A stretch of DNA of 64,000 nucleotides from Pontibacter flavimaris (GCF_001907195.1 NZ_LVWA01000004.1:186001-250000), one strand, 5' to 3'. Shown: positions 24,285 through 33,595, numbered from the stretch's first letter. The notes: generated from the sequence alone by a model not told the origin. Numbers and translations are program-made.

Positions 24285-25304
24285 CTAGATATTCGCTCCT
24301 TTGGAGGCATCACCGTCACTGGTTGGTTCCTGCTCTACCTCCGGCTCGCCGTATACTTCGCGCTCGTGCTTGCCGGGCTCTGCGTTTACCGCCGAGTTGC
24401 CCACCTCTACCTCCTGCCGTATCACCCGCACCGCAAACTCTGCCGGATAAATGTTATGGCCATACTTGCGCGAGTACACGAACGTGAACACAGCCCCGAA
24501 AAAAATGATCTGCGAGGTAAAGAACACCCACGTAAGTATAATCACCACCGAGCCGGCCGCCCCGTACACCGAGGCCATGTCATTCTTGCCCAGGTAATAC
24601 CCGATCAGGCCGCGGAACAGCACGAACAGCAGCGAGGTCACCAGCGCCCCTACCCCCACATCCCGCCACTTTATCTTGGCGTCCGGCAAAAATTTGTAGA
24701 TGCAGGCAAACAGGAACGACATCAGCAAAAAAGCTGAGAAAAAGTTTGCCATATGTATTACGTATACTATCCAGCCGGAAAAGCGGGCCGTCAGGAAATC
24801 ACTGATGGCGACAAGTATGGTGTTGGCCAACAGCGAGAGCAGCAGCACAATGGCAATGGTCAGGATCATCCCGAAAGAAAGAAAACGATCCAGAATAAGC
24901 TTGACGTACCCACGCCTGGGCACCGGCTTTACATTCCAGATCTCGTTCAAGGAATCCTGCAGGGAGATAAAGACCCCGGTGGCGGCTATAAAAAGGGCAA
25001 TGACACCCACGATGGCAGCCAGGTTGAAGGCCCCGTACTCATTCACGTTCTCCACCATCTTCTGCACCGAGTAGGCGCCTTCGGTGCCGATCAGCTCCTT
25101 GATGCGGTAGTAAATCTCGCCCGACACGGCCTGCTCCCCAAAAAAATAACCCGCCGCGCTGATGATGATGATGAGCATGGGCGGCAGCGCGAAAATGGTA
25201 TAGTAGGCCAGCGCCGCCCCCTTCTGAAAGGAATTATTGTCAATGAACTCCAGGGAGGTTTCCTTTAACAGGCCCCAGATCAACCATGCGCGCTTCTTTA
25301 CCAT
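24285..25304 (-). CDS. YihY/BrkB-family inner-membrane protein
   Basis: A 339-residue protein with six hydrophobic helices and a charged C-terminal tail. Family features are the N-terminal NSFQKGAALAYYTIFALPPML, then ATGVFISLQDSLNEIWNVKP, FLFACIYKFLPDAKIKWRD and YLGKNDMASVYGAAGSVVII. The family was once called ribonuclease BN, which is wrong, and the true role is unresolved (a transport or envelope function is suspected). The acidic tail after residue 300 is poorly conserved. It is a single gene divergent from gltX. Confidence 0.9.
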   Translation of the reverse strand: MVKKRAWLIWGLLKETSLEFIDNNSFQKGAALAYYTIFALPPMLIIIISAAGYFFGEQAVSGEIYYRIKELIGTEGAYSVQKMVENVNEYGAFNLAAIVGVIALFIAATGVFISLQDSLNEIWNVKPVPRRGYVKLILDRFLSFGMILTIAIVLLLSLLANTILVAISDFLTARFSGWIVYVIHMANFFSAFLLMSFLFACIYKFLPDAKIKWRDVGVGALVTSLLFVLFRGLIGYYLGKNDMASVYGAAGSVVIILTWVFFTSQIIFFGAVFTFVYSRKYGHNIYPAEFAVRVIRQEVEVGNSAVNAEPGKHEREVYGEPEVEQEPTSDGDASKGANI

Positions 25305-25449
25305 CCTGTGCGGCTTAAACTACTTGCTGATACGCAATCGGCCTGTTATGTTTATACTTTGCAGGGCTAAGGCCCCGCCAGCTTGGCTATAGTATGTGTT
25401 TTGCAACGCGCGCAGCATTTTACCGTTACCGAAACGATACTTTATTTCG

Positions 25450-25457
25450 TACCTTTG
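25450..25457 (+). promoter_or_regulatory. -7 box for gltX
   Basis: TACCTTTG (TAnnTTTG), 37 bases before the gltX ATG. Confidence 0.5.
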
Positions 25458-25494
25458 CAGCGAATTTCATTGATTCTGAATCAGACAACCATAC

Positions 25495-27036
25495 ATGGAA
25501 AGAGAAGTTAGAGTACGCTTTGCCCCAAGCCCAACCGGGCCTCTCCATATCGGTGGTGTGCGCACCGCCCTTTACAACTACCTGCTGGCCCGCAAAACGG
25601 GTGGCAAAATGATCCTGCGCATCGAGGACACGGACCAGAACCGCTTTGTGCCGGGTGCCGAGGATTACATCCGTGAGTCGCTGGAGTGGTGCGGCATTGA
25701 GCTGGACGAGAGCCCGTGGAAAGGCGGGCCCTACGCGCCTTACCGCCAGTCGGAGCGCAAGCCCATGTACATGCAGTATGCCCTGCAACTGGTAAACGAC
25801 GGCCACGCCTACTACGCCTTCGATACAGCCGAGGAGCTGGAGGAGATGCGCGAGCGCCTGAAGGCCGCCAAGGTAGCCACGCCGCAGTACAACGCCATCA
25901 CCCGCATGACGATGAAGAACTCCCTTACCCTTCCAGAGGATGAGGTGAAGCAGAAACTGGAGAGCGGCGAGCCCTACGTGATCCGCCTGAAGGTGCCGCG
26001 CAAGGAGGAAATTCGCCTGAAGGATATGATTCGGGGATGGGTAATGGTGCACTCTTCTTCTGTGGATGATAAAGTATTGATGAAGTCGGACGGCATGCCG
26101 ACCTACCACCTGGCCAACATCGTGGACGACCACCTGATGAAGATCACGCACGTGATCCGTGGCGAGGAGTGGTTGCCATCGGCGCCGCTGCACGTGCTGC
26201 TGTACCGCTACCTGGGCTGGGAAGATACCATGCCGGAGTTTGCCCACCTGCCGCTGCTCCTGAAGCCGGATGGAAACGGCAAGCTGAGCAAGCGCGACGG
26301 CGATAAGCTGGGCTTCCCGGTGTTCCCACTGCGTTGGGAGGATCCGTTTAGTAAAGAAATATCCTCCGGCTACCGCGAATCAGGCTACCTGCCGGAGGCT
26401 TTTATCAACTTTCTGGCCTTTTTGGGCTGGAACCCGGGCACCAGCCAGGAGATCTTCTCGATGGAGGAGCTGGCCAACGAGTTCACCGTGGAGCGCATCG
26501 GCAAATCCGGCACCCGATTCGATATACAGAAAGCCCGCTGGTTTAACGAGCAGTACCTGCGTGCCAAGCCGGACAGCGAACTGGCCGGCTACCTGATCAA
26601 AGCCCTGGAGGAGCACAACATGACCACCACCCCGGAGAAAGCCGAGAAAATTGCCGGCCTGATGAAAGAGCGCGTGTCGTTTCCGCAGGACTTCTGGCAG
26701 GAGGCCAAGTATTTCTTCGTGGCGCCGGAAGAGTATAGCGAGAAAGTAGCCTCTAAGAAATGGAATGCTCCGTCAGTAGCCGTTTTCGAAGATTTCAAGA
26801 ACGAACTGCCCTCGCTGCAGAACTTCAACGCCGACACGGTGAAAGAGCTGCTGGTAAGTATACTGGACCGCCACAATATGAAGATCGGGCAGGTGATGCA
26901 GGCCCTGCGCCTGGCTGTAACCGGCGCCGAAGCCGGCCCGGACCTGATGCACATCATCGAGGTGATCGGAAGCGGGGAAACCGCCCAGCGCCTCGAAAAC
27001 GCTATCAGCAAGTTGAGCAAGTACGCTTCGGCATAA
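25495..27036 (+). CDS. gltX: Glutamate-tRNA ligase
   Basis: A 513-residue class I aminoacyl-tRNA synthetase that charges tRNA-Glu. The HIGH motif is HIGG at residues 18-21 in FAPSPTGPLHIGGVRTA, RIEDTDQNRF follows, and the KMSKS loop is KLSKRDGDKLG near residue 263. The C-terminal anticodon-binding region (from about 350) has LMKERVSFPQDFWQEAKYF. No tRNA-Gln specificity can be judged by eye. The length is normal for Bacteroidota. The reading frame includes an AAGTATA word at 26856-26862 that supplies a rare ATA codon. It is a single gene with its own promoter box and terminator. Confidence 0.97.
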   Translation: MEREVRVRFAPSPTGPLHIGGVRTALYNYLLARKTGGKMILRIEDTDQNRFVPGAEDYIRESLEWCGIELDESPWKGGPYAPYRQSERKPMYMQYALQLVNDGHAYYAFDTAEELEEMRERLKAAKVATPQYNAITRMTMKNSLTLPEDEVKQKLESGEPYVIRLKVPRKEEIRLKDMIRGWVMVHSSSVDDKVLMKSDGMPTYHLANIVDDHLMKITHVIRGEEWLPSAPLHVLLYRYLGWEDTMPEFAHLPLLLKPDGNGKLSKRDGDKLGFPVFPLRWEDPFSKEISSGYRESGYLPEAFINFLAFLGWNPGTSQEIFSMEELANEFTVERIGKSGTRFDIQKARWFNEQYLRAKPDSELAGYLIKALEEHNMTTTPEKAEKIAGLMKERVSFPQDFWQEAKYFFVAPEEYSEKVASKKWNAPSVAVFEDFKNELPSLQNFNADTVKELLVSILDRHNMKIGQVMQALRLAVTGAEAGPDLMHIIEVIGSGETAQRLENAISKLSKYASA

Positions 27037-27062
27037 CGTAAAAAATCATACTTCCTGTAAGA

Positions 27063-27090
27063 AAGGCTGGCCCGGTGGCTGGCCTTTTTT
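27063..27090 (+). terminator. Terminator of gltX
   Basis: Stem AAGGCTGGCC / GGCTGGCCTT, with two G-U pairs, a CGGT loop and a run of T. Confidence 0.85.
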
Positions 27091-27168
27091 GTTGCCCCTT
27101 GCCCCAATTCCGCAACCATTTGTACCTGCCTCGCTTATACAACTAAGTATAACCACAGGAGAAACATC

Positions 27169-27540
27169 ATGGCTAAGAATAAAAAAGAGAGTAAAAGCGA
27201 GAAGAAAAAGTCGCGGGTGCACAAGGACCTGGAGGGGTTTGAGATCAAAGTGAACGAGCACGGCGAGATCACCTCCAACTACAGCATCGACAAGATCAAT
27301 GATTTCCTGAACCAAAACGTGGATGATAAAAAGCTGATGAAGCGCGACGCCGCCGAGAAAGCAAAGCGGGAGGAGGAAGAATACCACGTGGAGGAAGGCG
27401 AGGAAGTTGAAGAGACCGATGAGGACTTTGTGCGCGGCACCAACTCGGTTTCAGATGAGGAAGACGACAAGAACCTACCCAAAGCCCGCCGACGCAAGAA
27501 AGGCGCGGAAGACGACGAAGAAGAGAACGAGGAGGATTAG
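27169..27540 (+). CDS. Small highly charged hypothetical protein
   Basis: A 123-residue protein of strongly biased composition. A Lys-rich N-terminus (MAKNKKESKSEKKKSRVHKD) precedes a short ordered-looking part (FEIKVNEHGEITSNYSIDKI) and a C-terminal half dominated by Glu and Asp. No signal peptide or membrane segment is present. The middle part with a conserved-looking DKINDFLNQNVDDKKL suggests a genuine family, probably restricted to Cytophagales, but I do not recognise it. A strong terminator follows. It may be an intrinsically disordered cytosolic protein. Confidence 0.75.
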   Translation: MAKNKKESKSEKKKSRVHKDLEGFEIKVNEHGEITSNYSIDKINDFLNQNVDDKKLMKRDAAEKAKREEEEYHVEEGEEVEETDEDFVRGTNSVSDEEDDKNLPKARRRKKGAEDDEEENEED

Positions 27541-27582
27541 CGAAAGCGGCCCTTTGGCCAGATCATACTTTAAGGCCCCTAG

Positions 27583-27617
27583 AGCCGGTGTTTTATACGT
27601 AGGGCACCGGCTTTTTT
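27583..27617 (+). terminator. Terminator of charged hypothetical gene
   Basis: Stem AGCCGGTG / CACCGGCT followed by TTTTT. The loop includes TTTTATACG. Confidence 0.88.
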
Positions 27618-27674
27618 GTCCTGTTTCTTAAAAATCCGTTATCTTTCTACCATCACATATCCTAAACTACAACT

Positions 27675-28442
27675 ATGAGAAACTCACACGAAATCGACTA
27701 CAAGATTTTCGGCAACGACATCCAGGTGCTGGAGATTGAGCTGGACCCGAATGAAACGGTCATTGCCGAGGCCGGCGCCATGGTATACATGGAGGAGGGT
27801 ATTGACTTCGAGACCAAGATGGGCGACGGCTCTAACCCCAGCCAGGGCTTTCTGGGCAAACTGGTTTCGGCGGGCAGCCGCCTAATCACGGGCGAGTCGC
27901 TGTTCATGACGCACTTTACGCAGCGTGGCTATGGCAAGAGCCGCGTAGCCTTCTCGGCCCCCTACCCCGGCACCATCCTGCCCATAGACCTGAGCGCTAC
28001 CCGCAACAGCACCTTAATTACGCAGAAAGACGCCTTCCTGGCGGCGGCCCTGGGCACCAAACTGAGCGTTCATTTTAACCAGAAACTGGGTTCCGGCTTT
28101 TTTGGCGGCGAGGGTTTTATACTTCAGAAGATGCAGGGTGACGGCCTGGCCTTCGTGCATGCGGGCGGAACGATTGTAGAAAAGCAGCTCAACAACCAGA
28201 CCCTGCGCGTAGACACCGGCTGCGTGGTGGCCTTTGAGGAAGGCATCGATTTCAGCGTGCAGCGGGCGGGAGGTTTAAAATCGATGATCTTTGGCGGTGA
28301 GGGCTTGTTCCTGGCTACCCTGCGCGGCACGGGCCGTGTGTGGCTGCAGTCGATGCCGGTGAAGAAGCTGATCGAAGCACTGATGCCGCGCGGCGAGAAC
28401 GCCAAGAAAGAAGGCGGCTTTATGAGCAGCTTCCTGGAGTAG
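27675..28442 (+). CDS. TIGR00266 / AIM24 family protein
   Basis: A 255-residue protein of the DUF124 family. It folds as a beta-barrel-like repeat domain with many glycines. Typical segments are [76 protein letters not shown] and [18 protein letters not shown]. The yeast homologue Aim24 is mitochondrial and affects MICOS assembly, and bacterial roles are unknown. No signal peptide is seen. It is a single gene, upstream of the Coa1-like gene by 59 bases. The C-terminus GGFMSSFLE is typical. Confidence 0.9.
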   Translation: MRNSHEIDYKIFGNDIQVLEIELDPNETVIAEAGAMVYMEEGIDFETKMGDGSNPSQGFLGKLVSAGSRLITGESLFMTHFTQRGYGKSRVAFSAPYPGTILPIDLSATRNSTLITQKDAFLAAALGTKLSVHFNQKLGSGFFGGEGFILQKMQGDGLAFVHAGGTIVEKQLNNQTLRVDTGCVVAFEEGIDFSVQRAGGLKSMIFGGEGLFLATLRGTGRVWLQSMPVKKLIEALMPRGENAKKEGGFMSSFLE

Positions 28443-28465
28443 GAAAGTATAACGTTATACTTTGT

Positions 28466-28473
28466 TAACTTTG
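28466..28473 (+). promoter_or_regulatory. -7 box for Coa1-like gene
   Basis: TAACTTTG (TAnnTTTG), 28 bases before the ATG at 28502, overlapping a cluster of TATACTT words. Confidence 0.45.
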
Positions 28474-28501
28474 CTTTACCTTCTGAACTACAAACGCTAC
28501 A

Positions 28502-28837
28502 ATGAGCAGGTTAACAAAGATTATAATTAGTGCTTTTGCCATACTTTTCGTCATCGCCTTACTTATTAATGTTGTGATCTCGATAAAGATCAAAGAAACA
28601 GCTGCTTTTATCGCCGCTCAAGAATACATGAAGGAAAATCCAGCGGTAATAGATGCGATAGGTGAGGTTGAAGGTTACGGCTTCTTAATATCTGGTTCAA
28701 TTGAAAGTTCCTCTGAAGGAGGTAAAGCCTTCTTTAGTTATACTGTGAAAGGAAGCAGAGATAATGCCCCTGTTCATGTTGTTTTAGAGAAAGACTCTTC
28801 CAAAGTATGGAGAGTTAAAGATTTCAGGATGAAGTAG
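28502..28837 (+). CDS. Membrane-anchored Coa1/Tim21-like protein
   Basis: A 111-residue protein with one N-terminal membrane helix (IIISAFAILFVIALLINVVI) and a small extracytoplasmic domain. The tail GGKAFFSYTVKGSRDNAPVH then VVLEKDSSKVWRVKDFRMK resembles the cytochrome-oxidase assembly Coa1 / Tim21 fold, in which a GxxA...V.G..G...V......W.V motif is usual. No oxidase gene is nearby, so the assignment is by pattern only. The gene is visibly more AT-rich than its neighbours, which may point to transfer. A strong terminator follows nine bases after the stop. Confidence 0.7.
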   Translation: MSRLTKIIISAFAILFVIALLINVVISIKIKETAAFIAAQEYMKENPAVIDAIGEVEGYGFLISGSIESSSEGGKAFFSYTVKGSRDNAPVHVVLEKDSSKVWRVKDFRMK

Positions 28838-28845
28838 ATGCTTCT

Positions 28846-28885
28846 GCATCCCCGGCAGGTTTATACTTGCCGGGGATGCTATTTT
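28846..28885 (+). terminator. Terminator of Coa1-like gene
   Basis: A 12-bp stem GCATCCCCGGCA / TGCCGGGGATGC followed by TATTTTA. The loop is made of TTTATACT, a copy of the recurring word. Confidence 0.88.
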
Positions 28886-29132
28886 ATACTTTTATACTTT
28901 GTAGTACTGGGTCCAACCACCCCAAACCCCTCCTTAGCCTTGTCGAGGGCCCCTACCCCCAGGAGGGGAGCCTGCTATCAATACAGCAACTTGTATGCCT
29001 TGTAGCTGTTGCTTAACCTCCCTTCTACCAAGATCCTTACAGGATGACAGGAGAAGATGATGAGCAGGAATGGTTGGAGATACTTTAACTTTCTAACTCT
29101 TAAATTCTCTAACTCCTAAACTCTCTAACTTT
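28886..29132. repeat. Short intergenic repeat patch
   Basis: Contains the C-rich module (28912-28970), a decayed GATCC...GGATGACAGG palindrome near 29030-29054, and an AT-rich short-period tract (CTTTCTAACT/CTCTAACT units, 29088-29132) that abuts the GH3 stop codon. Confidence 0.65.
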
Positions 29133-30650
29133 CTACAGTCCGTTCACCTCCATTATTTCCTCCAGGTACTCGCGGGTGTTGCTGAGGCGGGGCACTTTAT
29201 GCTGACCACCCAGTTTGCCTTTGTGGCTGAGCCAGTTCAGGAAGGTGCCTTTGGGAGCGGCATGCACCAGCGGCGCTTGCAGGGCAATGTCGTTCTGGCG
29301 TTTGGCGTCGTAGTCGGAGTTTACCTCGCGCAATTTCTCGTCCAGCACCCGGGTAAACTGCTCCAGGCTCGAAGGCTCCTTCTCAAACTCGATCAGCCAT
29401 TCGTGCCCGCCGCGCTTGTCGCTCTCCAGGTAGATAGGGGCGGCCGTAAAGTTAGAGATAATAGCGCTGGTAGCCTCGCATGCCGCGGTAACTGCCTCTT
29501 CTGCATTCTCCACGATCACCTCTTCGCCAAAGGCATTGATAAAGTGCTTGGTGCGGCCGGATATCTTAATGCGGTAAGGGTCTATACTTGTAAAGCGGAT
29601 GGTATCACCAATCTTATAGCGCCACAGGCCGGCATTCGTCGAGATAACTAGGGCGTAGTTCTTGCCCACCTCCACCTGGTCCAGCGCCAGGGTTTGGGGA
29701 TGCTCCTCCTCCAGCTGGTCCATCGGAATAAACTCGTAGTACACGCCGTAGTCCAGCATCAGCAGCATTTCGTCTTCGGTACCTACCTGGTCCTGTATCC
29801 CGAAAAACCCTTCGGAGGCATTGTATACTTCCAGGTAGTTCATCTGGGTGGAGGGAATGATCTCGCGGAACAGCTGGCGGTAGGGCCCGAAAGCCACAGC
29901 CCCGTGCGTGAACAGCTCCAGGTTCGGCCATACTTCCAGGATGTTGTTTTTGCCCGTTTCGGCCAGGATGCGCTTGAGCAGCACATAGGTCCAGGTGGGC
30001 ACACCGCTCAGGCTGGTTACGTTCTCCTTTACCGTCAGCTCCACCATCTTCTCTATCTTCTCCTCCCATTTGTCCATCAGGGCTACTTTAAGGGGTGGCG
30101 TGCGCATGACCTCGGCCCAGATGGGTAGGTTCTGCATGATCACCGCCGATACGTCGCCGCAGTTTACCTTGGCGTTAAACTCACTGGGATGATGGCTGCC
30201 GCCAATCGAGAGGCCTTTGCCGGTAAAGAGTTTGGTATCGGGGAACAGGTTCACGTAGATGGAGAGCATGTCCTTGCCGCCTTTGTAGTGGCAGTCCTCC
30301 AACGACTCCGGGCTGACAGGTATGAACTTGCTGCGGGCGTTGGTGGTACCCGAGGATTTGGCAAACCACTCGATCTTGGAAGGCCACAGCACATTCTGTT
30401 CCCCTTTCATCATACGCTCGATGTAGGGGTACATGTCCTCGTAGGTACTGATGGGCACACGCTCCTGGAACTCCCGCACGCTCAGGTTATCGCCAAAGCC
30501 ATACTTCTTGCCCCACTCCGTGCTCTTAGCCGTGCTGATCAGGTCCTGAAACAACTCCAGCTGCACCTCATGCGGATACTTCCGAAACAGATCGATGTCA
30601 TGGATCCGCTTCTTCATCACCCACGTTAAAATTGAATTCAGTATCTCCAA
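29133..30650 (-). CDS. GH3-family acyl-adenylating protein
   Basis: A 505-residue ANL-superfamily protein related to plant GH3/JAR1 amido synthetases, which adenylate a carboxylic acid and couple it to an amino acid. The adenylate-forming loop is WFAKSSGTTNARSKFIP. The acid-binding and hinge regions include LSGVPTWTYVLLKRIL, LEVYNASEGFFGIQ, GLWRYKIGDTIRFTS and KISGRTKHFINAFGEEV. The start is TTG at 30650. The next ATG (30617) would remove LNSILTWV, which homologues usually keep. Bacterial GH3 proteins have no established substrate. It is a single gene and is flanked upstream by a decayed four-helix-bundle gene. Confidence 0.9.
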   Translation of the reverse strand: MEILNSILTWVMKKRIHDIDLFRKYPHEVQLELFQDLISTAKSTEWGKKYGFGDNLSVREFQERVPISTYEDMYPYIERMMKGEQNVLWPSKIEWFAKSSGTTNARSKFIPVSPESLEDCHYKGGKDMLSIYVNLFPDTKLFTGKGLSIGGSHHPSEFNAKVNCGDVSAVIMQNLPIWAEVMRTPPLKVALMDKWEEKIEKMVELTVKENVTSLSGVPTWTYVLLKRILAETGKNNILEVWPNLELFTHGAVAFGPYRQLFREIIPSTQMNYLEVYNASEGFFGIQDQVGTEDEMLLMLDYGVYYEFIPMDQLEEEHPQTLALDQVEVGKNYALVISTNAGLWRYKIGDTIRFTSIDPYRIKISGRTKHFINAFGEEVIVENAEEAVTAACEATSAIISNFTAAPIYLESDKRGGHEWLIEFEKEPSSLEQFTRVLDEKLREVNSDYDAKRQNDIALQAPLVHAAPKGTFLNWLSHKGKLGGQHKVPRLSNTREYLEEIMEVNGL

Positions 30651-30689
30651 GTTCTAATTGCTGATTGTTGATTGTTAATTGCTTGACAG

Positions 30690-31072
30690 CTAATCATTCA
30701 AGTTATCGTTCGTCAGCTTTATCAAAGTATTTATCATTTTAGGCAATCTCTGTAAAAGGCCAAAAACATGCTCATACTCTTCCTGCGAAATCAGCTTCCT
30801 TATACGGCTTTTCTCATTCCAATCCAGGCATTCATACAAAGAGCCTTGTGCGTAGCGGTAAAAATTTATCTTATCTTTCTTTCCGTGCCTCCCAAAGCCT
30901 TCCGCAATGTTTGCTGAGACGCTATCCGCCGCAGTGATAAATTACTGTCCCGCTGTGTTTTGCGCAATCGGGCTCCACTGCGCAACTATGTCCCATACTT
31001 TGTTGCTTAGAGCAAAGATCTGATCCTGCATGCTTCAGTGTCATCCAGTTTAAGATACTTTTGCTCTTCCAT
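30690..31072 (-). pseudogene. Broken four-helix-bundle (23S rRNA-IVP family) gene
   Basis: Translating the minus strand by hand gives MEEQKYLKLDDTEA in one frame. A +2 shift then gives IFALSNKVWDIVAQW, a TAA codon after NTAGQ, and FITAADSVSANIAEGFGR, then NFYRYAQGSLYECLDW and ISQEEYEHVFGLLQRLPKM up to TAG at 30690. Pieces such as SVSANIAEGFGR and FYRYAQGSLYE are hallmarks of the small four-helix-bundle family, best known from intervening sequences in 23S rRNA and also free-standing in Bacteroidota. One frameshift and one internal stop show that it is a pseudogene. AT-rich TTGATTGT repeats flank both ends. Confidence 0.82.
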
Positions 31073-31109
31073 TTACCTTAAACAACAATTAACAACTAGC
31101 CATCAAAGC

Positions 31110-31841
31110 TTAAATCTTCCGCTTCAGCTCGAAATGTTTGCCCAGGTATACGCGGCGCACCTGCTCGTCGGCGGCCAGTTCCTCGGCGGTGCCGGCTTTC
31201 AGGATTTTGCCCTCGAACAGCAGGTAGGCGCGGTCGGTGATGGAAAGGGTCTCGTTTACGTTGTGGTCGGTGATGAGGATGCCGATGTTCTTGTTCTTGA
31301 GCTTGGCCACGATGCTCTGGATCTCCTCCACGGCAATGGGGTCTACGCCGGCAAAGGGCTCGTCTAAGAGTACAAACTTAGGGTCTACGGCCAGGGCGCG
31401 GGCAATTTCGGTGCGGCGGCGCTCGCCACCGCTCAGCACAATGCCCTTGTTCTTGCGCACGTGCGTGAGCGAGAACTCCTCCAGCAACTCCTCCACCTTC
31501 TCGTGCTGCGCCTTTTTGGGCAGGTCCGTCATCTCCAGCACCGACAGGATATTCTCCTCCACCGTCAGCTGCCGGAACACCGAGGCCTCCTGCGCCAGGT
31601 AGCCCACGCCGCGCGTGGCCCGCTTGTACATGGGCAGGTCCGTGATGTCCTCCTTATCCAGGAAGATTTTTCCGGAGTTCGGCTTCACCAGGCCCACGAT
31701 CATGTAGAAAGAGGTTGTTTTACCGGCGCCGTTTGGGCCCAGCAAACCCACGATCTCACCCTGGTTTACCTCCACGCTCACATCGTTTACAACCGTGCGG
31801 GATTTATACTTCTTAATCAGGTTTTCTGCTCTCAATATCAT
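31110..31841 (-). CDS. lptB: Lipopolysaccharide export ABC transporter ATPase
   Basis: A 243-residue ATPase from the ATG at 31841 ([18 protein letters not shown]); the longer frame adds an unlikely leader. Walker A is [15 protein letters not shown], the Q loop is [14 protein letters not shown], the signature is LSGGERRR, Walker B is [13 protein letters not shown], and the H loop is ITDHNV. These specifically match LptB, which powers LPS extraction from the inner membrane by LptFG. The periplasmic partner lptC is at 41217-41750. The gene is monocistronic here and lptF/lptG are not in the window. Confidence 0.95.
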   Translation of the reverse strand: MILRAENLIKKYKSRTVVNDVSVEVNQGEIVGLLGPNGAGKTTSFYMIVGLVKPNSGKIFLDKEDITDLPMYKRATRGVGYLAQEASVFRQLTVEENILSVLEMTDLPKKAQHEKVEELLEEFSLTHVRKNKGIVLSGGERRRTEIARALAVDPKFVLLDEPFAGVDPIAVEEIQSIVAKLKNKNIGILITDHNVNETLSITDRAYLLFEGKILKAGTAEELAADEQVRRVYLGKHFELKRKI

Positions 31842-32037
31842 CGTGGCTAAATTACGCATAAAGCCGGCATCCTGCAACGGGCGTGCCAGTTAGGGTAGCG
31901 TCGGGTCATACCCTATGTATATTAGCAAATTACTATTTAAACAAATCCAACAAACTGTATAATCCTTATAATCAGGTGTTGCATGGTGTAGGATTAATAT
32001 TTAATTTGATACACGCTTACAACCTACGACCTTACTT

Positions 32038-32856
32038 ATGATATCACGTTTACTCCTTTCAGCCTGCCGGAGGCTTGCCTTCTCGGGTCTGTTGGTCTGC
32101 GGCAGCATCGCCGTGGCAACAGCCTCTGGCAACGACGACAACTCCAAACCCGCATCTACAACCAGTAGCAGCAGTAGTGCCGCCGTGATAAGGGGCATCG
32201 ATGTGTCGAGGTGGCAGAAGGAGGTGGACTGGGATATGGTAAGCCAATCCGGGGTGGCCTTCTCGTTTATAAAGGCCACCGAGGGCGATTACCGACAGGA
32301 CCCGTTCTTTGCCCGTAACTGGGAGGAGACGAAGCGCCATGGCATCAAGCGCGGTGCCTACCATTTTTATAAGCCTGAAATACCGGTACAGCGACAGATA
32401 GACCTGTTTACGAGCACCGTAACCATTGAGCCCGGCGACCTGCCGCCAGTGCTGGACCTGGAGGTGATGGACAGGGACGTGACACCGGAGCAATTGCGCC
32501 AGGATGTGCGCACCTGGCTGGAGGCCGTTACCACTCATTATGGCGTGCGCCCGATCATCTACACCGGCCAGAATTACTACCGCCGCTACCTGAAGGGCCA
32601 CTTCCCGGAGTATCATTTCTGGATTGCCCGCTACAGCGACGTAAAGCCGGATATTCACCACACCGACAGCTGGATGTTCTGGCAGTTCACCGACCGCGGC
32701 TCTATTGCCGGCATCAACTCAGCCGTAGATATTAACTTCTTTGCCGGCGACTTTGAGCAGCTGAGTCTGTTGTGTGTGCCGGAGTTCACGGCCTACAGCC
32801 GCTACGATAGAGAAAGCCCGCTTTCGCAACTAAAGCACCTGCAGCCGCTGCCGTAG
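32038..32856 (+). CDS. Exported GH25 lysozyme
   Basis: A 272-residue muramidase that cleaves MurNAc-GlcNAc bonds. An N-terminal signal (LAFSGLLVCGSIAVATASG) precedes a Ser-rich linker. The catalytic barrel starts at IRGIDVSRWQKEVDWDMV and continues with FSFIKATEGDYRQDPFF, KRGAYHFYKP, and PPVLDLEVMDRD with the catalytic acidic pair. It ends with YTGQNYYRRY and MFWQFTDRGSIAGINSAVD. The Cys in the signal region could be a lipobox (LLVCGS), so a lipoprotein form is possible. It is a single gene and may act in wall remodelling or against competitors. Confidence 0.92.
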   Translation: MISRLLLSACRRLAFSGLLVCGSIAVATASGNDDNSKPASTTSSSSSAAVIRGIDVSRWQKEVDWDMVSQSGVAFSFIKATEGDYRQDPFFARNWEETKRHGIKRGAYHFYKPEIPVQRQIDLFTSTVTIEPGDLPPVLDLEVMDRDVTPEQLRQDVRTWLEAVTTHYGVRPIIYTGQNYYRRYLKGHFPEYHFWIARYSDVKPDIHHTDSWMFWQFTDRGSIAGINSAVDINFFAGDFEQLSLLCVPEFTAYSRYDRESPLSQLKHLQPLP

Positions 32857-33569
32857 GCTAGAATTGTTTATGGCTTATTGTTGCTAGTTAAGCAGCCCTC
32901 GCCTCCGGCAAGTGTGTGGAATTTGGTGGCATCCCGCTACTTCATATTAAGAAGTATAAAATCCGAGCCGCAACCTATTCACCTCTTCCTAGCCCTCTCA
33001 GGTAGTTATGCCGTAATACCGGGCTCAACCACCCCTACCCCTCAGAGCTACGCTCGCAAGCTTCGAACTCGCATTTGGCTAGTGCAGAGGGAAAGTATAC
33101 TTGTTATACTTGCACTGTCATCCTGAAAGGATCCTGTGGGAAGGGAGGTGAAGCCGAGGCTACTGGGAAGTATATGTTCCATAGTTGCTGTAGTCCAACC
33201 ACCCCTACCCCTCCTTGTTAAAGGAGGGGAGCCTGCCATTACTATTTGCTGAAGTATAAAGTGCTATAGTCAAAGTATAGAACACCCCTATTGACCTATG
33301 GTCGCAAGTTTCGAACTCTCGTTCTCACTTGTCCTCAAGGGGACAGTTTATACTTGTTGTATAGCAAAAGCAGCGGCTAAGGAAGTATAGCTCAAGTATA
33401 AATCAGCAAGTATAAAAATATGGCTTACGCGGATTGGGAAATCCGCAGCAGAGAGGTTCCGGACAAGGATGTCCGGAACAGCAAGTATAAAAAGGCACAA
33501 GCGGACGCCCCGAAATGCTCCGGGACTTTCAGCTTGCGCCAGAGAAGTAAAAAGTATAGCCAAAGTACA
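32857..33569. repeat. Intergenic repeat mosaic
   Basis: No gene. It holds C-rich modules at 33028, 33192 and 33285, and a decayed GTCATCCTGAAAGGATCC palindrome near 33118. Two perfect hairpins near 33426-33475 follow, GCGGATT...AATCCGC and GTTCCGGACA...TGTCCGGAAC. The 47-nt stem-loop is at 33494-33540. It has no copy of the 215-bp repeat core, although the CAGCGGCTA edge is present near 33371. AAGTATA words are very dense. Confidence 0.8.
33494..33540 (+). repeat. 47-nt double stem-loop repeat
   Basis: Same sequence as 24080-24126 apart from one base in the GGACG(N)CCC segment. Confidence 0.85.
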
Positions 33570-33594
33570 AAAGGCTCCCTCACCGGGAGCCTTT
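33570..33594 (-). terminator. Terminator at the end of recJ
   Basis: Stem AAAGGCTCCC / GGGAGCCTTT with a five-base loop begins two bases after the recJ stop. The T tract on the minus strand is short (CCTTTTG). Confidence 0.7.
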
Positions 33595-33595
33595 C

